A DNA stretch of 64,000 bases from Deroplatys truncata (Eukaryota > Arthropoda > Insecta > Mantodea > Mantidae), in contig CM060989.1 of NCBI GenBank assembly GCA_030765065.1, positions 33,037,501 through 33,101,500 of the forward strand, read 5' to 3'. Every line of letters starts with the position of its first letter. Positions within the stretch are counted from its first letter, which is position 1. A program made the position numbers and the translations under genes. The notes under the pieces are model-generated. The model had not been told where the DNA came from and ran no database searches. It saw only the letters and a list, made by a program, of their open reading frames with translations. This document shows positions 12,291 through 24,240 of this stretch, one piece after another.

Positions 12291-13575
12291 CGAGGGGCAC
12301 TATTTATATTTTGAGCCTTGGCAACCCTGAATATTGTAGGTGCCATCTGACGTTTCCAATGGAAAGTTTCTTTTTACCATAATGTACTTTTAAACACTTT
12401 GTCAATAGAGCGTCATTTGTTTTGTTTACACTAACTTGAAAATTGTGTGTCAACAAAAACATGGAATTAACTCGTGAAATGTTCCTGCAGTGATTTATTA
12501 CTACTTTCGACGTGGATTATCAAGACAAGAGTGCATCAATCAACTAACTTCCACATTTGGCGACAAAGCTCCATCCTTTGTCACTGTGAAACGCTGGTAT
12601 AACGAATTTAATCGTGGCCGCCGTTCACTCAATGATGAAGTTCGTGAAGGTTGTCCAAAATCAGTTGTTGTGCCAGAAAACATTGATGCTGTGCAAAAAC
12701 TAATAATGAAAGATCTTCATGTGACATATTGTGAGATTGAGGCAACCCTAGGCATTAGTTTCACCAGCATATATAAAATATTGCATGATTATTTAGCCGT
12801 GAAAAGGGTTTGCTCTCGTTGGATCCCACATAATTAGACGCAATCTCAAAAAGATGCTCGTGTGGATTGGTGTATAAAACTGCTCAAGAAATACAATGGC
12901 GGTGCCTCAAAATACGTATATAAGATTGTAACAGGTGACGAATCATGGATCTATGTGTATGAGCGGGAACGTAAACAGCAGTCGACTGTATGGGTATTTC
13001 AAGATGAAGCAAATCCAACAAAACATGTTCGCACTCGAAGCACTTCGAAGCAAATGGTCGCCTGCTTTTTCAGCAAAACTGGCCACGTGTCAACAGTGCC
13101 TTTAGAGGAACGTAAAACGGTCAATGCCGAATGGTACACAACCATTTGTTTGCCGGAAGTCTTTGGTGAAGTAAGGAAAAGCAACAAAAAACCGTAGGAT
13201 CGTTCATCAAGACAATGCGAGCGCACACACATCTCGTCTAACAACAGAGTATTTGAAGGCTCAAAAAATCGAATTGATTGGTCATCCGCCATACACCCTT
13301 ATTTGGCACCCAATGACTTCTTTTTGTTCCCGAACGTCAAGAATAAATTGCGCGGACAACGATTTTCGTTGGCAGAAGAAGCCGTTAATGCCTTCAAAAA
13401 CCATGTTTTGGAGTTGTCTCAAGAAGACTGGAATAAATGCTTTGACAAATGGTTCAAACGGATGCGAAAGTGTATTGATCATAAAGCAGAATATTTTGAA
13501 AAACAATAAAGCAGTTTTCGATCAGAAATTACTTTGTTTTAATTATTAGGCTCAAAATATAAATAGTGCCCCTCG
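12291..13575 (+). mobile_element. Mariner element, copy A (DD34D), TA duplication
   Basis: 1285 bp bounded by TA (12289-12290 and 13576-13577). The terminal inverted repeats of about 27 bp match perfectly (CGAGGGGCACTATTTATATT and on). The transposase reads in + from about 12462, including FRRGLSRQECINQLTSTFGD, TGDESWIYVYE (first Asp), QDNASAHTS (second) and LAPNDFFLFP (third); in the sister copies 34 residues separate the last two. Defects: the first Met codon region is followed by a stop at 12493, TAG at 12835-12837 (PHN-stop), and a frame break near 13190. It cannot encode a full enzyme. Confidence 0.93.
12462..13509 (+). pseudogene. Mariner transposase, broken (copy A)
   Basis: Cut-and-paste DDE/D transposase. 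Segments 12490-12837, 12862-13197 and 13303-13509 are consecutive parts of one protein: HTH domain (about the first 110 residues), linker with SRWIPHN, catalytic core and C-terminus ending KAEYFEKQ. In-frame stops and at least one frameshift separate them. Confidence 0.9.
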
Positions 13576-13761
13576 TATTATTGTTTAGTGCCTGTAAGGA
13601 CACAACGGTCGCATTTCGTGTCCAAAACAGCATCCCTATTGTAACGAGGGTTATGAATGTTGTGCAGTGTTAAACCAGTGTAAAAGTTGTTTTCGATTGA
13701 ACACCGTGTTTGTTTTAGCGGAGAATTTTTTTTAGAGAAAGTGGTAAATATACAGAAAAAA

Positions 13762-14651
13762 TCTGATGTTACACTCGCATGACTTTCTCTATTCTTGTAC
13801 AAACTATTTTTACAAACGCTTATTCTCCATCTACTTCATGTTAATCGAGATAAACATTTGCAGAGTCTTATCTTATTGCTAATTTTCTTGTAGATGTAAG
13901 GGGAATATATATTTACAAGGGCAATTTGGAAATACAGTAGCCTTTAAGCACATACATATCTCTTAAGAGCTGGTTGCTAGGTGCAGCACCATTCCCTTTC
14001 CCACAGATTAATACTCTTTGCATATCCAAGAAAAAAAAATAATAACGAATTCCCATTTGAGAAAATAAGTATTGAAAAAATTAAGGGAATAACAAGCAAT
14101 ATCTCGAAAATGGTTCACTCAACAACAAAAAATGTATATGACATAAATTGTGTATTTTAACGCGATCTACATTTTTTGTGTAGTAAAACTTTGTCGATCT
14201 CTTATGGTTTACCAGTTATGCAAAAGTCGTTCACAATGAAGAATACTTTTGGAGACATTCCCAGAAAATTCAAGATATACATTTTGTCATGAAAATATCT
14301 TAAACATATGATATTTTAATCAAAATCATTAGAGCCATTTTTGAGAAAATTAAAATTTTCGAAAAATGTTCCATGTAAAGGGTAATCTGGGGTGAGGGGT
14401 TTTTCTTGAAAACCTTCGTGTCGCATCCTTGGAAGATACTGAACCTAAATACCAAGTTTGGTGTTTATCCGACTGTTCGTTTCTGAGTTATGCTGTTCAC
14501 AGACAGACACACAGACGGACATATTTCCAAAAATGTTTTTTTTTTTTGGATTCAGGGGATCTCAAAACATGTATTTCCGGTGAAATCTCGGTATCGAATT
14601 TTTGGGTGGAATGCAATACTTCCCCTACTTACTATACGTAGTAGAGAAAGT
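13762..14651 (-). repeat. R-element copy, minus orientation, alternative end module
   Basis: Runs from TCTGATGTTACACTCGCATG to GTAGTAGAGAAAGT. The first 280 bp carry the variant end module (GGTGCAGCACCATTCCC, ATATATATTTACAAGGGCAA) shared with 1404-1738 and 23235-23793; the rest is standard. Confidence 0.88.
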
Positions 14652-17081
14652 AAAAATAAAAAAAAATTACAGAGCAGTTTCCAAATTCCAGATTACCGCT
14701 TCGGGATACTACTTCCAATTTAATAAAGAAACTTCGTATGACTGTTTCTGTTCATGAAACTGCAAGAAGAGATAGACCCAGTTGTTTCTTTAGCGATACT
14801 GCAAAGTCAACAGTATATACAGATAACCTGAAAACAATAGTTGAATTGAAATTGGTACATAATGGGGGACTTTTTGAGGATCTTGCTGTGAATGGGTTAA
14901 CTATATTATTTATTTGCCGTCTATTTCTACTGTTTCTCCGAACTCCTTCCAATCAGTTCACTACTATAGCATCACAAATTCACATTCACATATCCCGCTT
15001 ATTTCACCACTGTGGAGGGACTTGTAGAACACCGTGCACTTCTAGCATGTAGCCAGCGATCGCATCCGCGCCGACGTAGATCGCTCTATACTGAAAACAG
15101 TGGGATTTGAAATGCCTCAGTATGCCGAATCGTACACTCGCTTCCATTTATGCCGTCAACGAGCTTTAGGCGACATTCTACTGCCCTTCACAGGTAGAGT
15201 ATGCTACATACATATAGCAAGGAGGTGTGTGTAGCGCATGCAGTGGCGTTCTGCTTTACGTGCACAGTTCTAAGATTATTGGCATATGAATATACATATA
15301 ACTTTTGCGGTAACTTCACTTGTCGTCACTTATAACCATGTTTAAATATATAACTAAATAAAACCCTGTTTTGCACAATATATCCACGAAAAAGGTTTTA
15401 ATGCAAAACTGTGAAGCGGAATTCAAAGCTACATAACCTCACAGGCTTATCTATGAGCATGCAAATATTTATATCTTAAAATGTGTTCATATTTATTATT
15501 GTAATGTTTATTTTAATTTCATGTGATTGATATTGTTGGAATATGTATGTTGTGGAATTAATTTCATAGTAACATAACCTAAAATTGTAATGGGGAGAAT
15601 TAAATTAACTATTGTAAATTTGGAACTTGAAAGAAAAAGAATATAGGAAAAGAAAATATTAAATAAAGCAATAAAAACATAGTTAGGAGTTATATAAGGC
15701 CATGGATGTGATCATTATTGACTCTAAGAGAGCAAATATGTGAGTGGAAGGGAGGTTACTATGGGAACCTATGGAAAATTTAGGCAAACAGAGCAATTAC
15801 TGCCTAGAGGGTGGTAAGCAATAAAAAAGACGCTAAGTTTTAAAAGTGAAGCCAAGCTTTGTTAGCAGCTGTCTGTGTGAGAGTGTAGGAGAGTCGCTGG
15901 TGTAAAAGTTTTGTTTTATTTGCTAATATTATATGCGGTGTATATGTATAATTGATTGGAAGTGTGAATGAATGAGTTTGTAAACCAGCAAATAAACAAA
16001 TTCAACAAATGTATACTGCAAAAGCTGGGATTTATTATTTCAACTATATCTTAGCAGTAGCAGATTCCCAGAGATCTACCTGTTAACACGCCCCTGGGAT
16101 ACAAGAAAAGAGTGTCTAAAACTCTCACCGTAAAAGCATGATAGAAGAAGAAGAAGAAGAAAAAGAACCCGCCCCAACTGAAATACATTATACCTTTCAC
16201 TCTCAAAGACATTTATTACACATTTTAATACTCTGTCCATGCGAATGCTGCATGGAATTGCCCTAGCAATGTCTTCAAGTGGAAAATTGGCTTTTCACAT
16301 ACCCACAATTCTTCCCCGATGCACCACCGAAATATCTGTATACATCGTGTGCGCTACAGTTAAACAAACCACTGCTTGGTCGAGCAACAAAGGCACAGCG
16401 CTCCTCCCTGCTATGTACGCGCCCGCTGAGAAAGTTTGTAAAATGCCTCCCAAAGCTGTGGTGACGGTATAACTGGAAGCGAGTGAATGTTGGTATGATT
16501 CGTGGCTAACGAAATAAGACAGGCGAGAATCAGGAGTTACGAAGTAATGATAGTCTTAAACACGGCCAACATCGAATAGTTCCATAATGCAATTATACAT
16601 TCGCCACAAATTTAACGAGCGATTTATCTATTTTTCTTATTATATTGCGATTCCTACTTGAAAATGTCGCGTGGAAAAGGCTTTTAAGTCCACGAGGAAG
16701 TCCGCTGTCTTATGAGATGAAGTAAGCAAAAGACGAATAAATATAATTCCCATAAAAGGTTAAAAATCTTCAGCTGTAGAAACGGGATTGAAATTTGGTG
16801 GCATGAATTTGTAAAAAGAAATCCCTAACCTCGCAGTTTTCAAGATTTTCTGGAAACATTGTATAGCCTGTGATCATCTGGAAGAACAGGGATTTTCAAT
16901 GAGAAAGAATGGGTAGAGTGATTTTTGAGATTTCCCTACATACACACACCCTCCCTCATCCCTCCCTCTCCCCCTCTCTCCCCTCTCCTCTCTGTTTATA
17001 ATATGTATAAGTATAAACATAAGCTTTCTAAAATCTAAACTTACTCTTTGTAGGATATACGACAAGAAATAGGAAGTGTAG
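14652..17081. other. 2.4 kb upstream of the P450 start, mostly unassigned
   Basis: No recognised gene. Holds a (GAA)n run near 16143-16168 and a pyrimidine-rich tract at about 16947-16994. Open frames at 14738-15052 and 16239-16472 show no family motifs. The P450 promoter may lie here, but I see no reliable core element. Confidence 0.4.
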
Positions 17082-17259
17082 ATGGGTGCAGAGGCGTTTC
17101 TGACGTGGTGCCTCGCGATGACGGAGTGGAGCTGGTGGAAGGTGATGACGGTCCGTGGAGTGGTAGGATGGCGCACCGGGATACTGGCTGCTTTCACCCT
17201 GGTGGCCGCTGCTGTTCTGGCGTACTGGACGCGCCGACATCGAAGACGTAGTTTTCCAG
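17082..17259 (+). CDS. P450 exon 1: membrane anchor
   Basis: Residues 1-59 plus one base of codon 60. The ATG at 17082 follows directly on an in-frame TAG (17079-17081), so it is the first possible start in this exon; Met13 or Met22 could also serve. Residues about 33-49 are hydrophobic (ILAAFTLVAAAVLAYW), followed by the basic stretch RRHRRR at 51-56, as expected for an N-terminal ER signal anchor with a cytosolic basic stop. The first 30 residues (W-rich, moderately hydrophobic) make the leader longer than usual. The donor is CCAG|GTAAAG at 17260. An upstream non-coding exon cannot be excluded. Confidence 0.75.
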
Positions 17260-17534
17260 GTAAAGATACATGGATACCATATTTCTAAGGCGAGGGTTGG
17301 ATATATAGCTTTAGTTCATGATAAAACCCTCGTTTTGAAGAGGTAAGACATGGAAGATGAGAACAATTATGGTGCGAGAGTAAGATCCTATTCATAATGA
17401 AAAGTAAACCCAGACGCAGCCTAAATGCAAGACTGTATTCATGCTGTTTAAGGCATCCGAAAAATTTGAAAAATCCACAGCATAAGGCAACCCTATGGTG
17501 AGATTTTAGTTGAAAATTCAAACTTTTACACTTT

Positions 17535-18360
17535 TCACTTTTTCCACCATAGTAAGTAGAGAAGGTATTGCATTCCACCAAAAATTTGATACCGAGATTT
17601 CACCGGAAATACATGTTTTGAGACCCCTGAATCCAAAAAAAAATTGGAAACATGTCCGTGTGTGTCTGTGAACAGCATAACTCAAAAACGAACAGTCGGA
17701 TAAACACCAAACTTGGTATTTAGGTTCAGTATCTTCCAGAGATGCGACACGAAGGTTTACAAGAAAATCCCCCCACCCCAGATTACCCTTTACATGGAAC
17801 ATTTTTCGAAAATTTTAATTTTCTCAAAAATGGCTTTAACTATTTTGATTAAAATATCATATGTTTAAGATATTTTCATGACAAATGAAATGTATATCTC
17901 GAACTTTCTGGGAATGTGTCCAAAATATTCTTAATTGTGAACGACTTTTGTATAACTGGTAAACCATAGGAGATAGATAAAATTTTACTGCACAAAAAAT
18001 CTAGATCGCGTTAAAATACACAATTTATGTCATATACATGTTTTTTATTGAGTGAGCCATTTTCGAGATATTGCTTGTTATTCCCTTAAATTTTCCAATA
18101 CTTATTCTTTTTCTCAAATTCATTATTCATTTGTTTTGTCTTGGTAATACAAAGAGAATGGAATACTCCACATAGCAACCAGCTCTTAAAACATTTGACT
18201 ATCGCTTAAAGCCTAGCAATTCCCCTTGCATCTACAAGAAAATTAGCAATAAGATTAACATCTCGATATCTCGATTAACATGAAGCATATGGAGAATAAG
18301 CGTTTGTAAAAATAGTTTGTACAAGAGTAGAGAAAGTCATGTGAGTGTAACACATCAGAT
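17535..18360 (+). repeat. R-element copy in P450 intron 1
   Basis: Plus copy from CACTTTTTCCACCATAGTAA to CACATCAGA, slightly shortened at its start, with only 4 GT units. Confidence 0.87.
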
Positions 18361-19134
18361 TTTTTTGTATCAACCCCTAATTATTGTACAAAATTTTTAC
18401 TTTTCAAAAATTCTTGCTGTTTCAAATATCAATACTTTCTCACAAAATTGAAATATTATTTTATAAAAGCATATTGTAATTTTCTTTAATGTATTTCTGA
18501 TACAGTAGAAATTTTTTGAAAGAAATAAGTAAGTGTGGTGCATTTTCAATATGAAAAAAATGCTGGAAAAAAATTTGGGAGTAAACATGGTTTAAAGTTG
18601 GGCTTGCGTTTTGATAAATATACACCTCTGCGAATTGAAACTTCACTTTTGTGGAAGTTAAATTTAGCCAAATGATATAGAAATGTCATCTTAAGGTCTA
18701 CAATTCGTGTTAATGTGTTATGAAAAAATATGTTTTAATTTTTCACAGATTTTGGCCAGTTTTCACACATACATTATCTTAACGAAATCATTCACATAGT
18801 GCAAGAGTTTGCAAACTCCAAATCATATTCTTGCTTTGCGGGTATAGGAAGAATTCTGCAACATGTCTTTCACCATGCATTGCCAGCTTCTGAACATCAC
18901 ACGATCGCGAAACGAGATTTTACGTCACCTACTCTTTCATTTGATCCTGTCACGTCATTTTAAATGCTGACGTCAGATACTAATCCTTGCTTGTTACAAC
19001 ACTCTTTATGTCTTCTTTATTTATAAAGAGTGAATGAATTTTCATATTGCATATTATTGGTTATGTTACTTATCTACGAATTTATTTTCTCCTGATGGTA
19101 TACAGTATATACGTCGAACAAAGAACAAGAGAGA
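18361..19134. other. Intronic AT-rich stretch
   Basis: No recognised feature; short T-rich open frames on the minus strand look non-coding. Confidence 0.4.
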
Positions 19135-20205
19135 CAACAAAAAGTACCAGGTACCGACCAATAAGCACGGTTGACAAGTCATCGTGTGGGGATGTTTTTC
19201 TAGAAGTGGGGTTGGTCCTCTAGTCCAAATGGAAGGAAATATGGATCGTTTCCTGTACAGTGATATTTTAAAAAATCTTATGTGTTACACTCACATGACT
19301 TTCTCTACTCTTGTACAAACTACTTTTACAAACGCTTATTCTCCATATGCTTCATGCTAATCGAGATGGTAATCTTATTGCTAATTTTCTTGTAGATGCA
19401 AGGGGAATTGGTAGGCTTTAAGCTATAGTCAAATATTTTAAGAGGTGGTTGGTATGTGGCGCATTCCATTCTCTTTGCATGTCCAGGACATAAAAAAATG
19501 AATAACGAATTTGAGAAAAAGTATAAGCATTGGAAAATTTAAGGGAATAACAAGCAATATCTCGAAAATGGTTCACTCAACAACAAGATGTATATGACAT
19601 AAACAGTGTATTTTAACGCGATCTACATTTTTTGTGTAGTAAAATTTCGTCTATCTCTTATGGTTTACCAGTTATGCAAAAGTCGTTCAAAATGAAGAAT
19701 ACGTTTGGAGACATTCCCAGAAAATTCGGGATATACATTTCATTTGTCATGAAAATATATTAAACATATGATATTTTAATCAAAATCGTTAGAGCCATTT
19801 TTGAGAAAATTAAAATTTTCGAAAAATGTTCCATGTAAAGGGTAATCTGGGGTGAGGGGATTTTCTTGAAAAGCTTCTTGGCGCATCTCTGGAAGATACT
19901 GAACCTAAATACCAAGTTTGGTGTTTATCCGGCTGTTTGTTTCTGAGTTATGCTGTTCACAGACACACACGGACGTTTCCAAAAATGCTTTTTTTTGGAT
20001 TCAGGGGGTCTCAAAACATATATTTGCGTTGAAATATTGGTATCGAATTTATGGGTGGAACACAATACTTCCCCTGCTTACTATACGTAGTAGAGAAAGT
20101 AAAAATCAAACTTTTGGAGTGGCCAAGCCAGAGCCCGTATCTAAATCCAATAGAATACCTCTGGGATGAATTGTGTCGACGAGTTCGTCATAGAAGGTAC
20201 TAATA
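19135..20205 (+). pseudogene. Tc1-type transposase fragment split by an R element
   Basis: 19179-19270 translates in one frame to VIVWGCFSRSGVGPLVQMEGN and DILKN, the usual Tc1 stretch after the first catalytic Asp. At 20107 the protein resumes with [21 protein letters not shown], the block carrying the catalytic Glu (the Asp of SPDLNP is Tyr here). About 40 residues with the second Asp are missing between them. An R element occupies 19276-20100. Confidence 0.8.
19276..20100 (-). repeat. R-element copy, minus orientation, nested in Tc1
   Basis: From TCTTATGTGTTACACTCACA to GTAGTAGAGAAAGT, flanked by AAAAAA on the left and AAAAA on the right. The Tc1 host sequence on both sides dates this insertion as later than the Tc1. 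Confidence 0.9.
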
Positions 20206-20239
20206 GCCAAAACTCCCACTCGATCGATTATAAAAACTT

Positions 20240-20478
20240 GTCTCACGTTGCGGGTTCAAACCCGGCGGAGGGCGATAGATTTTTTCGGGCTTAAAAATCC
20301 TTAGCATGGCTTCCTTCGGAAGAGAAGTAAAACCGCTGGTCGTGTGTCGCAGATTTGCGGCACTAAAGGAACCTGAAGCCTAATAAAGAGGCCTCTGAAT
20401 AAAATTTCCGGTCTTTCACGCCCAATATAGAATGGGACGCTAAGAACCATAGCAGTTATAGAGCGTCCATAAATAAAA
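20240..20478 (+). repeat. SINE family B, 5'-truncated
   Basis: Starts within the B box (GCGGGTTCAAACCCGGCGGA) and continues with CATGGCTTCCTTCGGAAG, CTTTCACGCCCAATATAGAA and an A-rich end. The same body occurs at 27396-27655 and 45445-45665. Confidence 0.8.
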
Positions 20479-20535
20479 ACCCAATTTATTTTGAACGCTA
20501 CTGTACATTGGTTGCTAAATTGACCCGGATCCTTA

Positions 20536-20945
20536 GCCTAGTTATTACTTTCCCTATTACGTGCATACAGTAAGTAAATGAAATATAGTACACCACCCAA
20601 AAATTCGTTAGTGAGATTTCACTGGAAATACAGATTTTGAGTCCCCCTGAACCCAAAAAGCCTTTATGTATAAGGCCCGTGTGTCTGTCTGTGAACAGCG
20701 TAACTCTATAACGAAAAGCGATAAAATACCAAACTTGGTATATTTTACGTTCAGTATCTCCTAAAGATACAACACGAAGATTTTCGATAGAAAAAAAAAC
20801 CTCCAACCCAAACTGCCCTTTGAATGGAAGGTTTTTCTTCATTTTGGATTTTCTCAAAAATGACTCCAACCATTTTGATTAGCATAGCTTGAAGTTACTG
20901 GCAATAGCCTGTGAAGTCCTCTTTACTTAAGGAATTTTGTATAGC
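20536..20945 (+). repeat. R-element fragment, diverged
   Basis: Begins ACTTTCCCTATTACGTGCAT and keeps the GTGTGTCTGTCTGTGAACAGC segment. Ends within the middle of the element, where a tRNA-like sequence begins. Confidence 0.75.
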
Positions 20946-20948
20946 TGG

Positions 20949-21115
20949 TAAGTGCGGTGGTATGTCGATTCTGCGGTATTATGTGGCTATTTTACGGCAC
21001 AGGATTTGTAGGAATGGTCCCGGGTTCGATACTAGCTCAGGGTTCTTTGCAGGGATCTTAGATCTCGGGTTAATGGTGAATACTATTGCTTGTTTTCCTG
21101 CTCATTTATTTACTG
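20949..21115 (+). repeat. Possible tRNA-derived SINE
   Basis: GTGCGGTGGTATGTCG and, about 55 bp on, GGTCCCGGGTTCGATACT fit the spacing of A and B boxes. The body is not shared with other copies in this window. Confidence 0.45.
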
Positions 21116-21210
21116 TCATCGTTTTAACATTTGGTTCCTGCTATTACTTCGACACACACAGGCGCCTTTTCTATTTGTTATACTTTATATCATCGCGCCT
21201 ATCTGCTGTC

Positions 21211-21340
21211 TTCTAAACGTTTCTGACAACCATCTCTAAGGAAGTACCGCGACCAAGTGTGTATTCTAAACCCTCCTACACGTTTTCTAACAAACATCTC
21301 CAAGGAGCTACAACGACCAAATGTGTATTCTAAACTTTCC
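21211..21340 (+). repeat. Two-copy tandem repeat, unit about 63 bp
   Basis: TTCTAAACGTTTCTGACAAC to GTGTATTCTAAAC, repeated as CGTTTTCTAACAAACATCTC to GTGTATTCTAAAC with about 15% differences. Confidence 0.75.
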
Positions 21341-21669
21341 TGTTTCTCTATTTCAAACGTTCTATATCTCTCCATTCCACTATCGCCTGATTTCTAGCTT
21401 CTTTCATTGGATACCTAAGGCGAACATTGACCCTTTTCTAAATGTCTGCGTTCCAGCAACCTAACGGGACACTTAACAATAGAGAGAAAAACCACCCGTT
21501 TCCGGCCGCTGATGCCACTGTCTCTCTCAACCCTTATTCCCACTTACAGTAACATTAGCTTTCCAGTTTTATTTAACACTATCCTTACTGCTATTGGTAT
21601 TTCTTCTCCCTATGATCTTAATTTTATTTTACTACTCAAAACAAACTGCTTCATAAGCCATAAGAGACA
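21341..21669. other. Unassigned intronic stretch
   Basis: No recognised feature. Confidence 0.35.
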
Positions 21670-22110
21670 GAGAAAAATGAACCTCTCAAAAAAATGTAGA
21701 GCTTTTTAAAACACACATAATTTATTTCAAATAACGTTTTTTTTTTCCAACTTTGTCCATTTCTAAAATATCCGTTAATATTGGTTTGAATTTTTCAATA
21801 ATTAAGTAATTTTTAAGGTTCTGTAGCTATTCAGGTGTTTCTCGCGATGTTATGAAATTTCTAGGCCATCATTTACCCACCGAGTTGTTAAACATCTGAT
21901 TGTCATTTCGGTTTCCTCTAAATAAATAAAAATAAGCCATGTGGTTAGAAAGAGTCATGTGAATGTAAACCATCTGATTTTTTACTTTCTCTACTACGTA
22001 TAGTAAGTAGTGGAAGTATTGTATTCCACCCAAAAATTCGATACCGAGATTTCACCGGAAATACATGTTTTGAAACCCCCTGAATCCAAAAAAGCAGTTT
22101 TGGAAACATG

Positions 22111-22146
<36 letters not shown>

Positions 22147-23793
22147 TGTGTCTGTGAACAGCATAACTCAAAAACGAACAGTCGGATAATCACCAAACTT
22201 GGTATTTAGGTTCAGTATCTTCCAAGGATGCGACACGAAGGTCTTCAAGAAAATCCCCCCACCCCAGATTACCCTTTACATGGAAGATTTTTCGAAAACT
22301 CTAACGATTTTGATTAAAATATCATAGGTTTAAGATATTGTCATGGGAAATGAAATGTATATATATCTTGAATTTCCTGGGAATGTCTCCAAAAATATTC
22401 ATCATTGTGAACGACTTTTGCATAACTGGTAAACCGTAAGAGATAGACAACATTTTACTACACAAAAAATGTAGATCGCGTTAAAATTCACAATTTATGT
22501 CATATACATTTTTTTTTGTTGAGTGAACCATTTTCGAGATATTACTTGTTATTCCCTTAAATTTTTCAATACTTATTTTCTCAAATGGGAATTCGTTATT
22601 CATTTTTACTTTCTCTACTACGTATAGTAAGAAGGGGAAGTATTGTATTCCACCCAAAAATTCGATACCGAGATTTCACCGGAAATACATGTTTTGAGAC
22701 CCCCTGAATCCAAAAAAAGGCATTTTTGGAAACATGTCCGTGTGTGTCTGTGTGTCTGTCTGTGTGTGTGACTGTGAACAGCATAACTCAGAAACGAACA
22801 GTCGGATAAACACCAAACTTGGTATTTGGGTTCAGTATCTTCCAAGGATGCGACACGAAGGTTTTCAAGAAAATCCCCCACTTCAGAGTACCCTTTACAT
22901 GGAAGATTTTTCGAAAATTTTAATTTTCTCAAAAATGGCTCTAACGATTTTGATTAAAATATCATATGTTTAAGATATTTTTATGACAAATAAAATGTAT
23001 ATCTTGAATTTCCTGGGAATGTCTCCAAAAGTATTCTTTATTATGAACAACTTTTGCATAACTGGTAAACCATAAGAGATAGACAAAATTTTACTACAAA
23101 AAAAATGTAGTACGCGTTAAAATACACAATTTATATCATATACATTTTTTTTGTTGAGTGAACCATTTTCGAGATATTACTTGTTATTCCCATAAATTTT
23201 TCAATACTTTTCTCAAATGGGAATTCGTTACTCATTTTTTTGTCTTCGATATGCAAAGAATATTAATCTGTTGCAAAGCGAATGGTGCTGCACCTAGCAA
23301 CCAGCTAATAAGAGATATGTATGTGCTTAAAGGCTAGTGTATTTGTATATTGCCCTTGTAAATATATATTCCCCTTACATCTACAAGAAAATTAGCAAAA
23401 AGATAGACTCTGCAAATGTTTATCTCGATTAACATGAAGTAGATGGAGAATAAACGTTTGTAAAAATAGTTTGTACAAGAGTAGAGAAAGTCATGTGAGT
23501 GTAACACATCAGATTTTTTTGTCTTGGATATGCAAAGAGTATTAATCTGTGGGAAAGGGAATGGTGCTGCACCTAGCAACCAGCTATTAAGAGATATGTA
23601 TGTGCTTAAAGGCTACTGTATTTCTATACTGCCCTTGTAAATATATATTCCCCTTACATCTACAAGAAAATTAGCAATAAGATAGAGTCTGCAAATGTTT
23701 ATCTCGATTAACATGAAGTATATGGAGAATAAGCGTTTGTAAAAATAGTTTGTACAGGAGTAGAAAAAGTCATGTGAGCGTAACACATCAGAT
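21670..23793 (+). repeat. Four R-element pieces in tandem, directly before P450 exon 2
   Basis: 21670-21978 is the 3' part of a diverged copy. 21984-22600 is a copy truncated in its 3' half, with about 13 GT units. 22608-23513 is a complete copy ending in the variant module. 23514-23793 repeats that module alone (units 23235-23513 and 23514-23793, about 279 bp each). The last copy ends about 105 bp before the exon 2 acceptor. Confidence 0.85.
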
Positions 23794-23898
23794 TTTTTTT
23801 TTCTATAAATGACTATAAAAATTTGCTCTCGTTCCAAGTGATTCTTAAAACTAACAGGTAAAATGTTACAATTACGTTTCCTGTCACTATGGTTACAG

Positions 23899-24190
23899 CA
23901 GTATGTGAGCAGATACCAGCACCTAGAACGGCGTCACTCCAGAGGAACTCCAAAGGACAGAGCGATCCTTGCCAGTCCTTCAAGTATCTAGTCGAGCTGA
24001 TAGAAAAGCATGGGCCCACAGTTCGCGTCCAGGAACAAGAGACAGTTTACATAATCATCACCCAACCCGAGGATGTGGATAGCATAAAGAACGGTCATGT
24101 GGCGCGTCCGAAGTCCGGACTACATAGGCGCATAGCCTCTTCTACCTTTCACAACAGCATCTTGAGACAATATGTGAACCATTTCAACAG
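23899..24190 (+). CDS. P450 exon 2: hinge to B-C region
   Basis: The acceptor GGTTACAG at 23898 restores the phase (G from exon 1 plus CA gives Ala60). Residues 61-156 follow and codon 157 is shared with exon 3. The hinge IPAPRTASL (65-73) corresponds to the clan 4 IPGP-x-x-x-PLLG region. Later come KYLVELIEKHGP (88-99) and QPEDVDSI (115-122). The segment from about 123 to 137 is shorter than in usual CYP4 proteins by roughly 15-20 residues, and the C-helix W-x-x-x-R reads S-x-x-x-R (S132 to R136 in KSGLHRR), so the Trp is missing. SSTFHNSIL (140-148) matches the family's TPAFHFxxL. The donor is ACAG|GTACTG at 24191. Confidence 0.83.
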
Positions 24191-24240
24191 GTACTGTGCC
24201 GTCAACACCACATTGTTTACATTTTAAGCCCTTTGTACTG

